DNA from: Verticillium longisporum
Lineage: Eukaryota; Ascomycota; Sordariomycetes; Glomerellales; Plectosphaerellaceae
Direction: 5' to 3'
Length of the DNA stretch: 64,000 bases
Assembly (NCBI GenBank): GCA_019188255.1
Contig: JAETXT010000010.1
Location: 1,860,001 to 1,924,000 of the forward strand
The notes under the pieces were generated by a model that made no database searches, was not told where the DNA came from, and saw only the letters and a list, made by a program, of their open reading frames with translations. Shown here in pieces: positions 57,452 to 64,000 of this stretch (position 1 is the stretch's first letter; every line of letters starts with the position of its first letter). The translations under genes were made by a program, and so were the position numbers.

Positions 57452-58086
57452 TTAGACGGTCCACAGCTGACCCTTGGCCTGGGCCTCTGCAACGAGCTTA
57501 TCGTAGATGGCGACCTTCTCGTCGTAGATGGCGACGAGTTCCGAGTGCTCGTCCCTCTTGCCGGGGGTGGCGTCGTCACCGCCGAACGCCCGGACGGCAG
57601 AGTAGTACACGTCCGCCAGGGCGTTGCACACGCCGCGCACGCTCGAAGACTGGCACTGGAACCTCAGACTGGGGGGCGAGGTGGAAAAGGCCGTGTAAGC
57701 AGCGAGTCACGCGTGATGGGCAAGTACAAGTGAACTTACTCGGTCCTGAACTGGTTGTCGATGCGGAGCTTGTTGCTCTCGGTGAAGCGGGTCTGGGCGC
57801 GGAAGTTGTGGTAGCCAAAGTCGTGGCGGTGGCAGGCCGGCACAAAGGGGAATCCGAATGGGTTGTCAGGAGACGTTGTGCAGCCGTCGGAGCTCCAGTC
57901 GAGGTTGGCGGGGTCGCGGTTGTTGCGGCGTGTGGTGAACTGAGGCAGCGTCAGGGAGAAGGACAGGCTGTCTGTGACGGCCGTGATGCTCTGGCGTGCG
58001 GCGAGCTTGGGGGTCTGCGCCTCGTCGGTGGTGGGCAGAGCCAGGGCGGCGGGCACGAGGGCCAGGAGAATTGCGTTGAACTTCAT
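57452..58086 (-). CDS. secreted fungal/prokaryotic-type phospholipase A2
   Basis: A predicted 187-residue secreted enzyme releasing fatty acid from the sn-2 position of phospholipids. Signal peptide MKFNAILLALVPAALALP, then a propeptide-like LAARQS. The catalytic block DGCTTSPDNPFGFPFVPACH-RHDFGYHNF contains the Cys pair, the HD catalytic dyad and the Ca-site Asp typical of the PF09056 family. A later Cys pair (FQCQSSS, VCNALADVYY) is also typical. The intron at 57669-57739 (GTAAGT, CTGAC-like, CCCAG) joins QFRT to DLRFQC. The length fits the family. TATAAAG read on the minus strand at 58219-58225 lies about 135 bp upstream. Such enzymes are linked to growth, signalling and host interaction in fungi. 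Confidence 0.85.
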
Positions 58087-61000
58087 GATGAGAGGAAAAT
58101 CCCAAAGACTGGACGGGGAGAAGGAGGAGGAGGAGCAGGGGCTGGGACTTCAAACTGCTCACTGCAACTGAAGCTGAGGAACCAGAAAGAGCAAATATGA
58201 TCAGCAGGATTTTCTCTCATCTTTATACTTCTCTACCCTGCACGGCATGGCGGACATGGCCATCTATTCAGATGATGATGCTCCGCCAAGCAAGCTACTC
58301 ACGATCGTCCCGTGGCCATAGAAGTGGCCCAAAAGGCAATGATCAATCCGCACCGCCTCCAGCCGCCCGGCCCCGATGTTGTTGAGCAAGGCGTAATTGC
58401 CCCTAGCCCTCGAATTGCACCCCCCCCTCTTCCACGGCCACCGCGCGCTTCTGACCCGCCCAGAAACCTGGCCAAGAAGAGATGAACGATGTTTCTAGGC
58501 GCCATACGGAAGGTGGGGCCTCGCCAACCAAGTCCACTCGTAGCCCAAAGGCTCGCCGCCGAGATGCGGGGAAGCCAAAACTACCGGGCGGAGGCGTGTC
58601 GGCATTGGGCAGTGAGCTCCGTGGGTGGCCCCTGGGGGCGGATACCAGCTAGACCTCGTATTGGCAAGAACACCGAGCACAGCCAAGGTTGGCGGGGTTC
58701 AGCTGGGCGCGTGGAACAAAAGCAAGCTCGTCGTTCGCATCGTGGGGGAAGGCTGGGACCGTTGAGCGGTGACCTCCGCGTGATGTGCCATTGAAATTGC
58801 CGGAATTGGGCACTCTACGCGTGGCTGGATTGAGAAGTCCTGCCCGTCGGCACACCGGACTTGTCAAAAGTTGATGTAAGCGGCTTGGGCTGCCGCTTCA
58901 ACCTGTATGCGATGTGATGATGTGTGATGATATCTGGTGGTTACCCGTGTCTGTATGTGCCTGGGAGGTGTGGGTAGCATCGTGAGCTTCAACTTTAACG
59001 TGTCTAGTCAGTTGGCATGTGAAAGTCAAAAGAGCACGTGTGCAATATCATGTCATCTTTTGGCCTGTTTAGACACTTCGCATGCATCCGTAGATCCTCC
59101 CTGATGCACGTTGCGTTGGAGTTGCGCTGGAGTTGCGCTGGGCATATTCCCTCAATGCTTGACGTCGAAATTTACTTCACCCTGCTTCCAATGAGACACG
59201 AGCGATGACGAAACGTGCCCGAGGGCTTCGACCCAAATCCATCTTGAACACCACTATCCCCGGGCCCTGGAACAGCGGGGCCGGTCCCCGATAACAAGCA
59301 GGGGGGGTGATGGGGTTTCTCCCGGATGTAGGGAGAGTCGCCTGTTGAAGAAACAACAAAAACAGACTTTGGAGGACACAAAGAACACAATAGCTCATGG
59401 AGCCAGATACACGACTCATGTAGGGTATTTCACATGCAAGTCGAAAGATTATGTGGAAAGCGCTGTGCTTCAACCTTCTCAGCCAGACTGCTGTCTCTCC
59501 AATCACCAATCTCCCGAAAACTCCAGTGGCTGTTCCGCCTGCAAGGTCACGATCATGCTTCCCCGCCGTAGAGCCACTACTCTTGGACACGGCTCCTGAC
59601 CAGCCCTCGTGGCTTCGGAGAGCCCTTTCCTCATCCATCACAGACGCGGCCTTGACCATTTCTAAATTTGCGCTTCCCCGCGATATGTTGACCTTCAGGC
59701 ACCTCCGTGTCTCCGACCCCAGAATGATCCCTGGCTTGCTCACTTCAGCTGGCAGCATGCTGCCATTTAGATTACGTTGCCATCATAGTCCCATGACAGC
59801 AATTCCGCGGCGGCCCTGGTCCAAATCTGTTGTGGGTTGATTCAATACCGAGCGGCCAATACTTGCCGCGTTGGGGCCTTTCCCACACGACTGCACTAAC
59901 TCGCAGTTGTCCAAGCGATGACAACGCCCGCGTCTTGAAATTGGGCTTTGCCGAAAGGTCAGGTTAACCGTGTTGTGCGTCTGGGGTCACGGACGAACCT
60001 CCCGATAGAGAGCACTAGCACTCGGGATTGTCTTATTCGTGCTTTACAATGCCTCACGAATTGTTGGGCTGGGCCCTCAAAAGATCTCCAATTATTTGAT
60101 TCCCCCTTCACGAGAGAGTGGTACTGTCTTTACATTGGCCTGTGTAAGCTGTTTAAATCTTCGATATTCAGCCCCTTGGGGTTGAGATCACAGAACAGCT
60201 GGCGGTGGTCCCCATATACCCACCCTTCATGTAGCCGTAATTCTGAGCCCCTGCTCTCGCTGGCAGGGCACCGCTCACAGATCTGTTTTGTCGCATCGCC
60301 TCGACCTGCCACTGTCGAATCTGAACTGCTGACCTGTATATAGGTACACAAAATCAGAGTTCTCTGCGGCAGATGCTACTCTTCATTGAAAGGGCCGGTA
60401 ATGACATTATGAACCCGACGCCTCATGAGTCTGCCTTTGTCGCCCAAAATATATATCATGGGTGTAGGCAAGAAGTCTTGGTGCCGCATTCGATGTGCAA
60501 GGTAGCTCAGATCTCGTCGAGCCTCTTGGTGCGAATACTCGAGGAGATTGACAGCCCAAAATCCGCCTCTTACTTAAGATCCGACCTCGTTCAGAGTCTG
60601 CGGCGAGCTGTTGGATTGGTGTCCGAACTGAAAGCTGACGGGGCGTTTATTCGATCAGTTTGGACTCTCGCCCAAGTACTATTGTGATATGTGCTGCCGA
60701 ACCCTAAAGCAGTGTTCACAATTGCGGTTGTTACTCTGGTGAGGACCACACCAAGTCTCAAGCCTCCATGACGGGTGTTGCGTGAGTGTTTCTACGCAGC
60801 ACGTCAATGTATAAAGTTGAAGTGTTACACAATTCCCTGCAGAAGACTGATAGTAACATGTCTTTGTTACTCAGTTTTCGTCCAATCCTTACAATCTACA
60901 CGAAGACTTCCGCTCACAACAGCCCTAGAGACAAGCCTTGATTGCAGCCCCCTTTTTGGAGCCTTCTTATATTTGAATGGAAGATTGACATGAGATGACA

Positions 61001-61219
61001 GATGATTATTTCTCAAGGCTGGGGTAGTTGGTGGAAGGATATACATGCCACGTAAGTTACAAATCGAGATCAAGGGGTATCGAAATGCCTACTATTGGAA
61101 GTCTCTTTGTAGCTGCAGATCAGTCCCATGCACGCTTTTCACTGGATGGTTGCAACTCAAGAGCACTCAGAAAAATGAGATTTTCTAACGGATATCGTCT
61201 ATTTCTAGTTGTAAAATGA
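58087..61219. other. intergenic, no supported gene
   Basis: About 3.1 kb. Several frames reach 60-190 codons (59177-59758 minus, 59451-59840 plus, 60373-60687 plus) but none has a recognisable motif or splice structure. Tandem GTTGCGCTGGA copies occur at about 59110-59140. It may contain worn gene remnants. Confidence 0.45.
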
Positions 61220-62350
61220 TTATGCTGATGCCTTGAGGAACTCAGGGCTGAAGGGGTAGTCGTTGTACCCCTCCTCTGTCTTGTTCAAGTAAAACGTGTT
61301 CCTATTGTACTCGTTCAGTTGTATCCCGTTCTCGACCCGGTACACCAGATCCGGGTTGGCGAGGAAGTGACGGCCGAAAGCGACGAGCACATCCCACTTC
61401 TTATAGTGGCCGTCAACAGCCTGCTGAGCCGACTCAGGGGTATAGCCACCGGCAACAATCACAGGAGATCGGTTGTCCCACTCCTCGAGAATAAAGTCTA
61501 GCGTCTTGGTCTCGTCCTCTGGGTTGTTGAGCATCAAAGTAGCCGGATCGCCGCGGGCCTCGACGAGGGAAATGTATGCAAGAGCTCCGTCGAGCGCCTT
61601 GAGCTGTTTCACGATGTGCAGGTTGAGCTCCTTGGTGTCAGACTTGATGGCGCCCTGGAAGCTGGCGTATGGCGACAAGCGGAGACCGACACGCTGGGTG
61701 CCAATTGCTTCCGAGACGGCCTTGACGACCTCGACAACAAGGCGAGCGCGGTTCTCGACAGAGCCTCCCCACTTGTCGGTCCGCTTGTTGACGACATCTG
61801 ACAGGAACTGGTCAATCAAATAGCCGTGGGCGCCGTGAACTTCCACACCGTCGCCACCGGCAGCAATCACGCGCTTGGCGGTCGCGACGTAGTCCTGGAT
61901 GACCTTCTGGATGTCCTCCTCGCTCATCTCCTCGGGGGCCTGTTCCCGGCCGTCCAGGGGAACAGCGCTGCTGGAACGGTATCGGCCACCGCGTTCGGCG
62001 ACGTAGGACGGATCAGCGGCGCGGCCTTGATCCCAGAGCTGCTGGAACCAGAAGGAGCCCTTGGCGTGCACGCCCTCGATGATGCTCTTCCAGGCGGCAA
62101 CCTGTGCATCCGTGACGAAGCTGGGAAGGAAGCGCTGGCCTTCTTGGCCTTGAGCGATGCCAGTAGCTTCCGAGATGACTAGTGTTCCGGGAACAGAGGC
62201 ACGGTCCGCGTAGTAGCGCTGCATGAAAGGCAGGGCGGCGTGGTCATCGCCATTCCGGTATCTAGTCAAAGGAGCGAGGACGATCCTGTGCTTCAAATCG
62301 ATGGTGCCGAGCCTGACAGGCTCGAAAAGACGGGACCTTGGAGTGCTCAT
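61220..62350 (-). CDS. old yellow enzyme-family NADH:flavin oxidoreductase
   Basis: A 376-residue intronless FMN enzyme reducing activated C=C bonds of enones and related compounds with NAD(P)H. The family pattern runs through it: VLAPLTRYRNGDDHA near the N-terminus with the FMN-site Thr, FWFQQLWDQGRA, VEVHGAHGYLIDQFLSD, NKRTDKWGGSVENRARL, VGLRLSPYASF, VIVAGGYTPE and DVLVAFGRHFLANPDL. The substrate-binding pair is His-x-x-His (HGAH), as in plant OPR and bacterial PETN reductase-like members, rather than the His-x-x-Asn of yeast OYE. No organelle signal. A TATA-like ATTATAAA on the minus strand near 62527-62534 lies about 180 bp upstream. Roles in detoxification or secondary metabolism are known for relatives; none is shown here. 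Confidence 0.9.
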   Translation of the reverse strand: MSTPRSRLFEPVRLGTIDLKHRIVLAPLTRYRNGDDHAALPFMQRYYADRASVPGTLVISEATGIAQGQEGQRFLPSFVTDAQVAAWKSIIEGVHAKGSFWFQQLWDQGRAADPSYVAERGGRYRSSSAVPLDGREQAPEEMSEEDIQKVIQDYVATAKRVIAAGGDGVEVHGAHGYLIDQFLSDVVNKRTDKWGGSVENRARLVVEVVKAVSEAIGTQRVGLRLSPYASFQGAIKSDTKELNLHIVKQLKALDGALAYISLVEARGDPATLMLNNPEDETKTLDFILEEWDNRSPVIVAGGYTPESAQQAVDGHYKKWDVLVAFGRHFLANPDLVYRVENGIQLNEYNRNTFYLNKTEEGYNDYPFSPEFLKASA

Positions 62351-64000
62351 TTTATGCGTCGGGGTGTGAAACTGATGGCGTGCTAATTGAAAGAAAACGT
62401 AGAGGAAGTGCTGTTATGATTTGGTTTACAGAAACCGGTGACGGCCGTTAAAGGCTTCAAGTATTGCGAGGTGATGATCACGCAGTATCTCTAGCATGTT
62501 CGCTCAATGGCGTAATTGATCTAGATTTATAATATACCTCGGTTGAGCTACTGACTGCTTTGTAATCTCTCTCAATCCCCTCCACACAACACGTGGCGTG
62601 TGCTGTGCATCTTGCAACTGTACGGAGCTAACACCTTACTCAGGTCCAGATCCGCAAGCGGACAGCCTGAAAGCGGTCGCAGGGGGGGCATCTAGCGTGC
62701 TGTAATGCACATGCTGAGCATCATTTCACTTATCGTAGAACTCTTCGTGGAAAGTGACTTGCGGAAGTAACTGATTTAGGAATGCGTTTTTTGGCACCTG
62801 CGATCTTGAGTTCAGACAATGCCCATGTGGTCGCGTGCTGTCTGCGTTAGGATCGGCAGTCTGTGAAGATGTTTCGAGGTGCAGAGATTATGGGGGCTCT
62901 CAATGGGATAGTTGGTCTTTGGCAGAGGTTACCGACTTGGCTATTTGATTCATTTCTCTGTTGACGTATCCCAAGTGTTGTACGATGTATGACTCCTTAA
63001 ATCCCCACAAGAGGTTTGGGGGACTCGTTAACACCAGGCAGTAGAGAACATATATCTCATCCGACTGAATGCTTCCCATCAGAGCACGTTTATATAAGCT
63101 TCAGTGAGTCAGCCGCCAAGCTTAACCATATAGAAAACTGGGTACCCGTCGAGATCTCGAATTTGGGGACCGGCATTCTTTCCTCTACTACATGAGGTAT
63201 TCTGAAGCAGGCAGACCTTTACCCCTCCCCCGGATTTTGTTGCGGGGCAGAGAGACGTGGGGGACGGACACAGCAGGGGTGGTGGGAAGATGGGCAGAGA
63301 ACAAGAAACTAGACTAGCCTCTCTGACCTGGGCGGCTTACCTCCCTCCTAATCAGGGATGCGGTAAAGCTTCGTTGGTGTTTCCTGCTTGATTCACAGCA
63401 TCCCTTGTCGAGCAATGCTATCTACTAAGGAACAACATGATGTCGTAGTCGATGAGCTGGCTTGGTGTTCCGACTATGCCGTGATGCTACGAGTACGATA
63501 TGATGATTTTGGGGGTGCTATCGGCCATTCTAAGATCTCGCGGATGCCACCTCCGAGGTCGATTAGTCACTTCACAGGAACATCCTCGCTATTGTTCGGG
63601 GGCTCATGCTAGGAGGCCTGTTATGGTGGCTAGAACATCAGAGGCAGTTCAGAATGTAGGTCTCCAGGACTAGAGCAGGCAAAGTCGATGGGCTTACCCT
63701 GGAGATGTCCAAAGGTGAAGATAGCTGGCGCCCAGGTACCACGTCAGAGTACAAACCGGCCGGTCAAGTTTCAGCTGACCATGATGAATTGACTGCTGAG
63801 GCAAGAAGAAAATCCAATCATTGACTTGATGCGAGGTTCTTAATTTCACAAGCTCAAACCTTGTCCTCTGTTTTGTTTTGGGAGTGCTACAAAGCTGTGG
63901 CGCAGGTTCAAGGCAAGGCGTTGCACGACAGGTGGTTGGCGTTGACAGGGCAGGTTCCAAGTTGTGACAAGTTGCTCCGTCGCAGCTTCCTCCTGCCCCG
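62351..64000. other. intergenic, no gene seen
   Basis: Promoter of the OYE gene on the left; beyond that no supported coding region, RNA or repeat to the end of the window. Confidence 0.5.

Noticed and set aside
59177..59840. Open frames on both strands (194 and 129 codons)
   Set aside because: They overlap each other, carry no recognised domain and have no plausible splice structure.
60373..60687. 104-codon plus-strand frame
   Set aside because: Slightly protein-like but not recognisable and isolated; insufficient support.

Overview
The window reads as nuclear DNA of a filamentous ascomycete. Genes carry short GT-AG introns of about 44-110 nt with CTAAC/CTGAC-type branch sites. The protein families present (a Zn2Cys6 factor beside a PDR-type ABC pump, WSC and kelch membrane proteins, GH12, secreted PLA2, S10 carboxypeptidases, an old yellow enzyme) are typical of Sordariomycetes, probably Hypocreales. 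The order-level guess is inference.

Layout. 0.5-1.8 kb: decayed NmrA-like gene and a small Cys-rich remnant. 4.6-7.2 kb: Swi5/Ace2-type C2H2 regulator (+). 8.1-12.5 kb: full-size PDR ABC transporter (-), divergent from a Zn2Cys6 regulator at 13.4-14.8 kb; their shared upstream region holds a perfect PDRE-type palindrome. 15.1-17.9 kb: two tandem small secreted protein genes (-), one decayed and one apparently intact. 18-23.8 kb: gene-poor, with repeated TACATGTA palindromes. 23.9-24.9 kb: WSC-domain sensor (+). 27.1-33.8 kb: DUF4470/MYND protein (-) divergent from a Nup37-like nucleoporin (+). 34.5-38.3 kb: mitochondrial LEA-like protein (-), AUH-type enoyl-CoA hydratase (-), ankyrin protein (+). 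39.7-47.1 kb: disordered nuclear-type protein, kelch membrane protein, intron-containing tRNA-Thr(CGT), proline-rich protein (all +). 47.6-51.0 kb: head-to-head S10 carboxypeptidases, the minus-strand one a pseudogene. 52.2-58.1 kb: GH12 glucanase (+), PHBH-fold flavoprotein (-), secreted PLA2 (-). 61.2-62.4 kb: old yellow enzyme (-).

Two themes stand out. First, the ABC pump, the Zn2Cys6 factor and the PDRE-like site form a plausible self-contained efflux-control module, next to secreted-protein genes. Second, four otherwise well-conserved genes (ABC, MYND, GH12, flavoprotein) are each broken only by one-base deletions, five in total and mostly at short homopolymers. This looks more like uncorrected assembly indels than real inactivation. 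The S10 copy at 47.6-49.1 kb differs: it also has two Trp-to-stop changes and sequence decay. All introns were placed by eye from splice signals and frame, and no database search was run.
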